Shown here piece after piece: positions 24,667-32,246 of a stretch of 55,108 nt of DNA. The notes beneath the pieces were generated by a model, which saw only the letters and a program-made list of their open reading frames with translations, made no database searches and was not told the DNA's origin. Numbering within the stretch: the first letter of the stretch is position 1; each line of letters begins with the position of its first letter. The position numbers and the translations under genes were made by a program. Location of the stretch: the NCBI GenBank assembly GCA_903835005.1, contig CAILLK010000001.1, forward strand, positions 1 to 55,108, given 5' to 3'. Source of the stretch: an uncultured Bacteroidota bacterium. Its GTDB lineage: Bacteria > Bacteroidota > Bacteroidia > Chitinophagales > Chitinophagaceae.

Positions 24667-24699
24667 AGTCTGAAGTAGTTAGTCTTTAGTCGTAAGTTG
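24667..24699. repeat. Degenerate AGTCTTTAGTCGTAAG repeat in the kinase leader
   Basis: AGTCTGAAGTAGT, TAGTCTTTAGTCG and TAAGTTG units lie between the -7 box (24704-24711) and the start codon (24658), so they are transcribed. Confidence 0.55.
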
Positions 24700-24703
24700 A
24701 GGT

Positions 24704-24711
24704 CAAAAGTA
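24704..24711 (-). promoter_or_regulatory. -7 box TACTTTTG of the histidine kinase
   Basis: A perfect consensus match on the minus strand, 45 nt before the ATG at 24658. Confidence 0.5.
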
Positions 24712-24787
24712 ATGATTAGTTATTTGGAAGTTGAGGGTAGGTGGTTTAATGAACCAAAAATATTAAGGCCACTCAATAAGCTGAAGG

Positions 24788-25270
24788 CTATTCAACAATC
24801 TTTATTAAAATCCCTTTCCTGATAGGTAAAGTGGGCTCACTTCCTGTGCGCCTTGCCCTGATTTCATCAAAAAATATTTTGTCTCCTGACCTGAGATGAA
24901 AATCATTCAGAATCCATCGGGGCACTTTATTACCAATGATTTTGTAGGGGCCCTGAAAATCCTTGCCTTTGGGCAGGCAGGAAACAGAAAAGGATTCAAT
25001 TTCATAATAGTTACCCGGCCTGGCAATAAGGCCTATTTTCAGATTATCCTGGAGTTCCCGGAGCGTAGCAGCAGTAGTATCAATAAACCCTAGCCGGGCA
25101 ATCAGTTCATTCCCCTGATAGTCGCGATGCGCAGCGCGTTTTGCTGCAATTGTGTCAGCAGATGTTGGAATATATATTTCGTTTCCGGCCACAGAATAAG
25201 TAGTCTGACAATTACCGCAAACTACTATAAACAAAAGACAAACAAACGTGCAGGAACAATGTTTAAACAT
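24788..25270 (-). CDS. Exported protein with GldM C-terminal-like domain
   Basis: A 160-residue protein with a signal peptide from the ATG at 25270 (MFKHCSCTFVCLLFIVVCG); the frame runs 6 codons further upstream, but this start fits better. After a short linker with GLIARPGNYYEIESFSVSC, the C-terminal 90 residues resemble the last domain of the gliding protein GldM: SFSVSC, GNKVP, LRSGDKIFFDEIRAR and a closing ILIKI strand. GldH is encoded 47 nt upstream on the same strand, which suits a cell-surface or gliding/T9SS connection. It is not GldM itself, which is much longer. Confidence 0.65.
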   Translation of the reverse strand: MFKHCSCTFVCLLFIVVCGNCQTTYSVAGNEIYIPTSADTIAAKRAAHRDYQGNELIARLGFIDTTAATLRELQDNLKIGLIARPGNYYEIESFSVSCLPKGKDFQGPYKIIGNKVPRWILNDFHLRSGDKIFFDEIRARRTGSEPTLPIRKGILIKIVE

Positions 25271-25316
25271 AATGTTTGTGATTGGCAACCAATAAACATA
25301 GTCTTAAAGTTCAATC

Positions 25317-25790
25317 CTACCCCTTCTTCTCCAGTCTGAAACCCACATTCATTATTTCGGGCAGTGGATTTATGCGCATATTCTGCTCCATAGATACAGT
25401 ATAAGTACCCGGGCGGTGAAATTTAATAGAGTCGCTGAAATCAATCTTCATGCGCTGCTCGTAGATCTCACCCATACCACGGCCCAGCCATTTTCCCGAT
25501 GCCTCGGCAAGGGTTATATTTACCCTTTCTTTTTTGGGTATCGAATCGCCGGGGGCTTTTACGTAAACCCACATCCATATATTGCAATAAGGGTAAGACT
25601 GAGTGTGCCGGATGAGGAAATAAGGCTGGTAAATGGCTGTGGTATCGGTAATATCGAATGTAAAGGCAGGCTTAAAATTATACATCCACGCATACTGCGG
25701 TATGGAAGCTTCCTTCTGAAAATAAGGTGCAGGCAGGCAGCTGGTGAGCAAAAAACAAAAAGCAATAAGCAATATGTAGATGATGCGCAT
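25317..25790 (-). CDS. gldH: Gliding motility lipoprotein GldH
   Basis: A 157-residue lipoprotein with lipobox LLTSC (Cys18), followed by a beta-rich domain with the GldH pattern: the FTFDITDTTAIYQPYFLIRH region, YPYCNIWMWV, and GTYTVSMEQNMRINPLP near the end. GldH is needed for gliding motility in Flavobacterium; many non-gliding Bacteroidota keep it. The length is normal. The GldM-tail-like gene follows on the same strand and may be cotranscribed. Confidence 0.85.
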   Translation of the reverse strand: MRIIYILLIAFCFLLTSCLPAPYFQKEASIPQYAWMYNFKPAFTFDITDTTAIYQPYFLIRHTQSYPYCNIWMWVYVKAPGDSIPKKERVNITLAEASGKWLGRGMGEIYEQRMKIDFSDSIKFHRPGTYTVSMEQNMRINPLPEIMNVGFRLEKKG

Positions 25791-25934
25791 GAAAAACTCA
25801 AAATAAAATAAGTGTGGTACAAATCTACATTATCCCTACAAATTACAGCCGAAAATTAAACAGGATAATCCGGAGATTACCAATGACTGCTTATCCGAAC
25901 CATTTAAATTTTTGTACATTCACAAAAAAAACTC

Positions 25935-26384
25935 ATGAAACAGCAAAATTATTCAAACCACAGCAGGTATGTGCCTGCCTTCCATTTATTTACCGGCACA
26001 CTGGTAATTCTTGTTTTAATATACCGGCTATTCGAGATAGGCAAAGTACTGATGCTCTCCCATCATTCATTTTCCCATTTTCTCTATTATTTTGCCGTTC
26101 CGCTTTCGGTAAGTGTCATTCTGCTTATGCTCTTCTGGTATAGCCGGCAATTTGCACTCAGGGCGCAAGACAGGGCTATAAGGGCCGAGGAAAGCCTGAG
26201 GTATTACATTCTTACCGGTAAGGCCATAGACCGCCGCATTACCATGAGTCAGATTATAGCGCTGCGCTTTGCAGGTGATGATGAACTGGTGTCTCTGACC
26301 CAACAGGCAGCCGAGAAAAACATGAGTGGGGATGAGATTAAGAAAGCCATTAAAAACTGGCGGCCTGATAATCACAGAGCGTGA
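25935..26384 (+). CDS. DUF6526-family membrane protein
   Basis: A 149-residue protein with the DUF6526 start pattern (MKQQNYSNHSRYVPAFHLF), two hydrophobic helices (about residues 15-33 and 49-67), and a soluble C-terminal helix region with RAQDRAIRAEESLRYYILTG and DDELVSLTQQAAEKNMSG. Widespread in Bacteroidota; function unknown. Single gene, no clear -7 box seen. Confidence 0.8.
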   Translation: MKQQNYSNHSRYVPAFHLFTGTLVILVLIYRLFEIGKVLMLSHHSFSHFLYYFAVPLSVSVILLMLFWYSRQFALRAQDRAIRAEESLRYYILTGKAIDRRITMSQIIALRFAGDDELVSLTQQAAEKNMSGDEIKKAIKNWRPDNHRA

Positions 26385-26484
26385 TCGTAATAGGGAATTT
26401 TTCCTCTGATTTTTTTAAATGGGTTTGGAATGGAGATATTCCTGGCCAGGTAATTTTTACTGATTAACTGTAACGATTTATTTA

Positions 26485-29400
26485 ATGATAATTTTATTCA
26501 GAAGGGCTTGCCTGCTGGCGGGCATTGTATTGTTGTTGTCGGCCGCTGATGGCTTTGCACAAAAGGTAGGGCCTGCATTGTTCAATTGTATGCAGTGGCG
26601 ATGCATCGGGCCCTTCAGGGGAGGGCGCACCGTGGGCGCATCGGGCAGCAGGCAGCAGCCCAATGTGTTTTACATGGGCGTAAATAATGGTGGCGTATGG
26701 AAAACAACCGATTATGGCCGCACCTGGGACCCGATTTTTGATGACCAGCCAACAGGCTCCATTGGCGATGTGGCTGTGGCTCCTTCCAATCCAAATACGG
26801 TTTATGTGGCCAGCGGCGAGGGCATTCAGCGCCCGGACCTGAGTGTGGGCGATGGTATTTATAAATCGACAGATGCAGGCAAAACATGGATTCACCTGGG
26901 ATTACGGGAAGGCCTGCAGATAGGCGGCCTGGCTGTGGATCAGAAGAATGAGAACCGGGTATTCGCAGCAGTACTGGGGCACCCTTACGGGCCCAATAAA
27001 GAGCGGGGAGTATACCGGTCGACAGATGGTGGTAAGAACTGGAAAAATGTACTGTTTATAGATGAAAATACCGGCGCCATACAGGTAACCATTGACCCCA
27101 AAGACCCAAGGATTGTATATGCCGATATGTATGCCTCGCGCCTGGCTCCCTGGGAAAACGGAGAATGGTGGGGCAAAAACAGCGGACTGTATAAATCAAC
27201 CGATGGCGGTGATACCTGGAAGCAATTGAAAAATGGCTTACCTACAACTGATAGCGGGTTGGGACGAATAGGTTTTTGCATTGCGCCATCCGATCATAAC
27301 AGGCTGTATGCTGTAGTAAGCGCCAAACAAGGCAGCGGCGGATTTTACCGAAGTGATAACGGCGGTGAATCGTGGCGCAAACTGAGTGATGATATGCGCC
27401 TCTGGGACAGAGGCGATGACTTTGCTGAAGTGAAAGTGGACCCCAAAAATAAAGACATTGTTTATGATGCCAATGTAGTAGTGTGGAAATCGAAAGATGG
27501 TGGTAAATCGTGGGATGGATGGAAGGGAGCGCCTGGCGGCGATGACTACCACAGGTTGTGGATCAACCCCGATAATACGGATGTGATCCTGCTGGCCAGC
27601 GACCAGGGAGCCGGCATTACCGTGAATGGCGGTAAGACCTGGAGCAGCTGGTACAACCAGCCCACAGCGCAATTGTACCATGTGAGCGCCGATAATGCCT
27701 ACCCCTACAACCTCTATAGCGGCCAGCAGGAAAGCGGCTCGGTGGGCATAGCATCGCGTGGCAATGATGGCGCTGTTACCTTCAGAGACTGGCACCCGGT
27801 AAGCGCTGAGGAATATGGTTACGTGGTGGCTGACCCGCTGGACCCAAACATAATAATAGGCGGCAAAATAAGCCGCTATGATAAGCGCACCGGCCAGGTG
27901 GTGAACATATCGCCGGAGGCGGTGCATTCGGGTAAGTACCGGTTTATACGCACTGCACCTGTTGTGTTTTCACCTGTTGATAATAAGACGCTGTTTTATG
28001 CCGGAAATGTAATCTTCAAAAGCTATGATAAAGGCAATTCGTGGCAGGTTATCAGCCCTGACCTTACCCGTAAATCGTATGATGTGGCAGAGTGTATTGG
28101 TGTATACAAAAAGGAGGAGATGAAGACAATGCCTCAAAGGGGCGTAATCTATACCCTTGCTTTATCTCCGCTCGACAGCAACCTGATATTTGCCGGAACA
28201 GATGACGGCCTTATATGGGTGACGCATAATGGCGGTAAAGACTGGAGCAACATTACCCCACCCGCCCTCACTTCATGGAGTAAAATATCAATTCTGGAGG
28301 CCAGCCATACCAACAATCTAACGGCCTATGCCGCAGTAAACAGGATACGGCTCGATGACCTGCACCCGCACATATACCGCACAAGAGATGGCGGCACAAC
28401 ATGGAAAGAAATAGTGACTGGATTGCCCGATGAACCCATCAATACAGTGAAGGAAGACCCTGAAACACCGGGGCTGCTTTTTGCAGGATCAGAGCGTGCA
28501 GTTTATGTTTCTTTTGATGATGGCGACCACTGGCAGTCATTGAGGCTGAATATGCCCGCAACCTCTATACGCGATCTTTGCATCAAGGACGATGATATTG
28601 CTATAGCTACCCATGGCCGCTCTTTCTGGATACTGGATGATATTATGCCGCTGAGGGAAATTGCTGCGGGAAAATCCAAACAAAAAGTGATCCTGTATCA
28701 ACCTGCAACCGCAACAAGAGTAAGGTGGAACATGAATACCGACACCCCTCTCCCACCCGATGAACCAACAGGCAAAAACCCGCCTGATGGCGCTATTATT
28801 GATTACTACCTTGAGGGCAAAGCCAAAGGTGAGGTAACGCTTGAAATTTTGAATGAAGAAGGTAATGTAGTGCGTAAATACAGTTCAAAAGGTACATTGC
28901 TTCCACTGCCCGATTTTAATATACCTGCCTATTGGGTGCGGCCACAACAGATACTTTCAGGCGAGGCAGGTAGCCACCGCTTTTTGTGGGATATGCATTA
29001 CCAGCCTATACCCGGCCCGTTATCTTTCTCCATGGCTGCGATAAATGAAGATACGCCACCAGCTTATAATTCACCATGGGTAATGCCGGGCCTGTATACT
29101 GTGAGGCTTACAGTGAACGGACGTATATATGCCAGGGAATTGAAAATAAGAATGGATCCGAGGGTTAAGACAAGCCAAAAGGATCTGCAATTGCAACATG
29201 ATCTTTCTTATCAGTGCTATAAAAACCAGATTACCTGTACAAACGAAATTGAGGCACTGAAACTAACTAAGCAACATGTAGATGCACTCAATAATAAAGA
29301 GGATAGTCCTGTTGTGACAGAATGGAAGTCTCTTTTAAATGGACTACTTGGACTTAATAAAGTTGACGGAATAAAAAGCCTTATTGAAATAAACAGTTCA

Positions 29401-29574
29401 CTGTCATCTGTTCAGGGCAGAATGCAAAGTGCCGATGTAGCCCCGACCGGTGAATGTTTTTCATCAGCTAATCAGCTACATCAGCAATTACTGGATGATT
29501 TAAAAAAATACAATGAGTTTGCAAACAGCAAAAGACTTTGGAGAGGAGAATTACCGGGGTCACAGCCTCATTGA
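26485..29574 (+). CDS. Secreted sortilin/BNR-repeat protein (glycosyl hydrolase-like)
   Basis: A 1029-residue exported protein (signal peptide cleaving near GFAQ) with two beta-propeller regions built from BNR/Asp-box repeats, such as TTDYGRTW, STDAGKTW, STDGGKNW, STDGGDTW, SKDGGKSW and NGGKDWSN. The N-terminal WRCIGPFRGGRTVGAS segment is typical of the VPS10/sortilin-like proteins of Bacteroidota that are often called glycosyl hydrolases. The last 300 residues form a beta-sandwich plus helical region. There is no type IX secretion signal. The catalytic role is not shown; a substrate-binding role is as likely. Confidence 0.88.
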   Translation: MIILFRRACLLAGIVLLLSAADGFAQKVGPALFNCMQWRCIGPFRGGRTVGASGSRQQPNVFYMGVNNGGVWKTTDYGRTWDPIFDDQPTGSIGDVAVAPSNPNTVYVASGEGIQRPDLSVGDGIYKSTDAGKTWIHLGLREGLQIGGLAVDQKNENRVFAAVLGHPYGPNKERGVYRSTDGGKNWKNVLFIDENTGAIQVTIDPKDPRIVYADMYASRLAPWENGEWWGKNSGLYKSTDGGDTWKQLKNGLPTTDSGLGRIGFCIAPSDHNRLYAVVSAKQGSGGFYRSDNGGESWRKLSDDMRLWDRGDDFAEVKVDPKNKDIVYDANVVVWKSKDGGKSWDGWKGAPGGDDYHRLWINPDNTDVILLASDQGAGITVNGGKTWSSWYNQPTAQLYHVSADNAYPYNLYSGQQESGSVGIASRGNDGAVTFRDWHPVSAEEYGYVVADPLDPNIIIGGKISRYDKRTGQVVNISPEAVHSGKYRFIRTAPVVFSPVDNKTLFYAGNVIFKSYDKGNSWQVISPDLTRKSYDVAECIGVYKKEEMKTMPQRGVIYTLALSPLDSNLIFAGTDDGLIWVTHNGGKDWSNITPPALTSWSKISILEASHTNNLTAYAAVNRIRLDDLHPHIYRTRDGGTTWKEIVTGLPDEPINTVKEDPETPGLLFAGSERAVYVSFDDGDHWQSLRLNMPATSIRDLCIKDDDIAIATHGRSFWILDDIMPLREIAAGKSKQKVILYQPATATRVRWNMNTDTPLPPDEPTGKNPPDGAIIDYYLEGKAKGEVTLEILNEEGNVVRKYSSKGTLLPLPDFNIPAYWVRPQQILSGEAGSHRFLWDMHYQPIPGPLSFSMAAINEDTPPAYNSPWVMPGLYTVRLTVNGRIYARELKIRMDPRVKTSQKDLQLQHDLSYQCYKNQITCTNEIEALKLTKQHVDALNNKEDSPVVTEWKSLLNGLLGLNKVDGIKSLIEINSSLSSVQGRMQSADVAPTGECFSSANQLHQQLLDDLKKYNEFANSKRLWRGELPGSQPH

Positions 29575-29701
29575 TAAAATCCTTACTCCAGGCATGCCAT
29601 AGCCTGCTTTCTGTTGAATCTCGGTCTCTTTCCGGTTTTCAAGCAGGTGTATTATCGTTGCCCTCGCGCTGCTGAACAGAATTGGAGGCGAAAAGCAAAA
29701 A

Positions 29702-30142
29702 TTATTTTGTTTCCGGTTCAAAATCCAGTACTGCCGAGTTCATGCAGAACCGCTGATGGGTAGGAGCCGGGCCATCATCAAATATATGGCCGAGATGAGA
29801 ATCGCAGCGGCCGCATATCACTTCGGTTCGGCGCATACCATGCGAATTATCATTTACATAACGCACACTGGCGGGGGTTATTGCCTCAAAAAAACTGGGC
29901 CATCCGCAGCTGCTGGCAAACTTGGCATCCGACCGGAACAGGTGATTACCGCAAACAGCACAATAATAATCGCCCCTGATATCTGTTTTCCAGTATTTGC
30001 CGCTGAAAGCCCATTCGGTGCCCTTTTCGCGGGCTATGTTGTATACCTCTTTGGGAAGTACTTTTTTCCATTCGTCATCGCTTATCTGCAGATGAGTGGT
30101 ATCTGTGCGCGAGTAATATGGGTTGTTATTGTGGTCTGTCAT
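29702..30142 (-). CDS. msrB: Peptide-methionine (R)-S-oxide reductase
   Basis: A 146-residue MsrB that reduces methionine-R-sulfoxide in proteins. The zinc ligands are C61/C64 (CAVCG) and C110/C113 (CGRC); the catalytic cysteine is C133 (RFCMNS), and a possible resolving cysteine is C79 (SSCGWPSF). The length matches a single-domain cytosolic MsrB; no signal peptide and no MsrA fusion. The stretch between it and the 1029-residue gene shows no feature. Confidence 0.95.
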   Translation of the reverse strand: MTDHNNNPYYSRTDTTHLQISDDEWKKVLPKEVYNIAREKGTEWAFSGKYWKTDIRGDYYCAVCGNHLFRSDAKFASSCGWPSFFEAITPASVRYVNDNSHGMRRTEVICGRCDSHLGHIFDDGPAPTHQRFCMNSAVLDFEPETK

Positions 30143-30326
30143 AGCATTATTGTTTTGTGCATTGCTGCACTGTGAGAAAAGAAATAGTCAAAAGATGGTG
30201 GCAATAAAAGGTATTTTAACCATGGTTTTGAATACTGAAAGTTAAAGATAATAAACGAGGTATCGAAGGGAAAGGATTGTTGGATGTACGGTTTTAGTAG
30301 TTTGTTAACTTCTTTATTCCAAACTA

Positions 30327-30359
30327 AGTAGTGCCACATCTCAGAGGTGTGGCACTACT
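30327..30359. repeat. 16-bp near-perfect palindrome
   Basis: AGTAGTGCCACATCTC (30327-30342) and GAGGTGTGGCACTACT (30344-30359) pair at 15 of 16 positions with a loop of almost nothing. It lies between the divergent msrB and GNAT genes; no U tract follows, so it is probably a dispersed palindrome. Confidence 0.6.
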
Positions 30360-30398
30360 GAGCAGCTTACCAAAAAGCCAGATTCCAATTCACTTTAC

Positions 30399-30406
30399 TA
30401 AGTTTG
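30399..30406 (+). promoter_or_regulatory. -7 box TAAGTTTG with leaderless spacing
   Basis: A perfect TAnnTTTG match ending 4 nt before the ATG at 30411; the transcript should start at or next to the start codon. Confidence 0.6.
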
Positions 30407-30410
30407 CAGT

Positions 30411-30929
30411 ATGCACCACAATATTATTATTTCCCGGGCCACAATGCAGGATGCGGAATTGCTTTACAGCCTCAGCGTCACTACCTTCCGGGATACCTTT
30501 GGTGCACAAAACAGAAAAGAGGATATGGATAAATACCTTGCACAAGTAATGAGCCTGGAAAACCTCAGCGCTGAACTGGCTGATGAGGCCAATTATTTTT
30601 TCATAGCACGGCATAACACCCTACCAGCCGGCTATGCCAAAGTACGCGCCAACAGCGAGCCGGATATAATAGCTGTGCATCCGCTTGAATTAGAACGGAT
30701 CTATGTGCTGAACCAATTTCAGGGTATAAAAGCAGGTGCAGCGCTGATGGAGCATTGTATTGATTTTGCAAAAAGTCATGGTCATGATGTGCTGTGGCTG
30801 GGCGTATGGGAGCTCAACCATAAAGCAATCCGTTTTTACAAAAAATGGGGGTTTGGGTTCTGTGGTTCCCATCCTTTCCTCCTGGGAGATGATCTGCAGA
30901 CTGATGTGCTGATGAGGAAAGTTTTATAA
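30411..30929 (+). CDS. GNAT-family N-acetyltransferase
   Basis: A 172-residue GNAT protein. Acetyl-CoA binding motif A is LERIYVLNQFQGIKAGAALM (Q/RxxGxA-like), followed by VLWLGVWELNHKAIRFYKKW, the motif B helix with the usual N-x-A-x-x-F-Y pattern. The N-terminal part (TFRDTFGAQNRKEDMDKYL) is typical of the PaiA/RimI-like group. The substrate is unknown. The start is fixed by the -7 box 4 nt upstream. Confidence 0.88.
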   Translation: MHHNIIISRATMQDAELLYSLSVTTFRDTFGAQNRKEDMDKYLAQVMSLENLSAELADEANYFFIARHNTLPAGYAKVRANSEPDIIAVHPLELERIYVLNQFQGIKAGAALMEHCIDFAKSHGHDVLWLGVWELNHKAIRFYKKWGFGFCGSHPFLLGDDLQTDVLMRKVL

Positions 30930-30976
30930 TAAGCCTGAAGGCGGTTCCGGCTCCCGTTTTTATCCTGAACGGTGCA

Positions 30977-31375
30977 CTAATCAATTGCTGGTGGTTTGCG
31001 CATTTCTTTTTTCACCGACTCCTTTTTCTTGCTGTCCAGCCTTTTTTTCTTGGCAGCTTTCGATGGTTTGGTTGCTTTGCGTTTCTTGGGTTGCACAAGG
31101 CTTTTGGCAACCAGCTCTTCCATCTTCTGCCGGGCTATAAGTTTATTCTCCAGTTGTGAGCGGGTTTCGCTGCACTTTACCGCCAGGTATCCTTCCTTAT
31201 TAATTTTGGTGCTTAACTTATGTTGTATCAGTATTTTTTCCTCATCACTGAAGTATATGGAGCTGGATACAGGCCATAAAGCTTCAGCCATGGTTTCTAC
31301 CTTGTTCACGTTCTGGCCGCCACTGCCGCCGCTGCGCGCTGTTTTGTAGCTAATTTCCGATGAGAAATCGTTCAC
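30977..31375 (-). CDS. arfB: Alternative ribosome-rescue factor ArfB (peptidyl-tRNA hydrolase)
   Basis: A 132-residue protein with the release-factor GGQ motif (G19-G20-Q21 in SGGSGGQNVNKV) and a long Lys/Arg-rich C-terminal tail (KPSKAAKKKRLDSKKKE) that in ArfB enters the empty mRNA channel of stalled ribosomes. The GTG at 31375 is taken as start: a TACATTTG -7 box lies only 4 nt upstream, so the longer frame to 31420 would begin before the promoter. The protein frees non-stop ribosomes by hydrolysing peptidyl-tRNA (known for the family). Confidence 0.9.
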   Translation of the reverse strand: MNDFSSEISYKTARSGGSGGQNVNKVETMAEALWPVSSSIYFSDEEKILIQHKLSTKINKEGYLAVKCSETRSQLENKLIARQKMEELVAKSLVQPKKRKATKPSKAAKKKRLDSKKKESVKKEMRKPPAID

Positions 31376-31379
31376 ATTG

Positions 31380-31387
31380 CAAATGTA
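31380..31387 (-). promoter_or_regulatory. -7 box TACATTTG with leaderless spacing (arfB)
   Basis: A perfect TAnnTTTG match on the minus strand, ending 4 nt before a GTG start codon. Confidence 0.6.
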
Positions 31388-31463
31388 GCTCAATATTCCC
31401 CATGTGTGGTATAATACCAATCAGACTTAATAAAATGGCATCGTTATAGACTGTTGGCTTTCT

Positions 31464-32132
31464 TTACTCCCGATCGTCTTCAATCTTCTCCTTCCACAGG
31501 TTGTAAGGCAGCCAGGTGCGTAAATCGGGTTCATAAACCTCTGCCGCCATTTTATCTGCAAACAGTTTGTAATTAAACCGGGATGGCACATGTGTGATAT
31601 AGCCCGGATAATAATAGGCAAAGCCATTCTGCCGGCAATAATAAATCTTGGCCAGCATCAGCATTTTACCCGGGCTGTTTCGTTCAAAATCCGGATGATA
31701 AAAATTCATGATCCCGGCAATGCTGTCTGTGCCTTTATCAAATATGCCTGCAGCTATCAGCATATTGTTTTCATCCCTTATTTCAACTACCCAGGTATCA
31801 AATATCGGACCATTGGTCCGGAACGCTTCCGACAGGGAGTAATAGCCCACAAAAGGCTTTATCCGCTTATACATTGCAAATAGCGCCTCCAGCTCGGCGG
31901 TTATATATAGCGGCTTAAAAATGACAGTTAAATTCTTGTTCCGGTTGATGATATCTTTTTGCTTTCTGCCTGTTTTCACTGCTGCCACATTGTAGCGCAG
32001 CCAGTAAACGAAAAGCACCTCGCCCTCCGGTTCAATAAAGGATGTGGTAAACATCCTGTCCACCATTCTGAACCACCCTATTGCCAGGTATTTGTCTAAG
32101 ATTTCATTTCTGAAATGGGCTACCGTTTCCAT
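31464..32132 (-). CDS. Arginyl/leucyl-tRNA--protein transferase-like (Ate1/Bpt C-terminal fold)
   Basis: A 222-residue protein whose second half matches the C-terminal domain of Ate1/Bpt aminoacyl-tRNA-protein transferases: AAGIFDKGTDSIAGIMNFYH, PGKMLMLAKIYYCRQNGF, AYYYPGYIT and SRFNYK. Such enzymes add an amino acid to N-termini and mark proteins for degradation. The N-terminal Cys-rich domain of true Ate1 is missing, so substrate and activity are uncertain. The start at 32132 (METVAHF) is chosen because a TACCTTTG box lies at 32142-32149. Confidence 0.75.
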   Translation of the reverse strand: METVAHFRNEILDKYLAIGWFRMVDRMFTTSFIEPEGEVLFVYWLRYNVAAVKTGRKQKDIINRNKNLTVIFKPLYITAELEALFAMYKRIKPFVGYYSLSEAFRTNGPIFDTWVVEIRDENNMLIAAGIFDKGTDSIAGIMNFYHPDFERNSPGKMLMLAKIYYCRQNGFAYYYPGYITHVPSRFNYKLFADKMAAEVYEPDLRTWLPYNLWKEKIEDDRE

Positions 32133-32141
32133 ATGCGCATT

Positions 32142-32149
32142 CAAAGGTA
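32142..32149 (-). promoter_or_regulatory. -7 box TACCTTTG, near-leaderless (Ate1-like gene)
   Basis: A perfect consensus match on the minus strand, 9 nt before the ATG at 32132. It overlaps a TTG codon at 32144 that would otherwise be a possible start. Confidence 0.6.
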
Positions 32150-32246
32150 AACAGATTCAGGAATGTGATGAAGGTGGAGTGTTGTGTTTGATAACCTTTT
32201 TGAGTCAATGACTCGCAACAGGTATATAACCCGGTATCCCTCCTCA

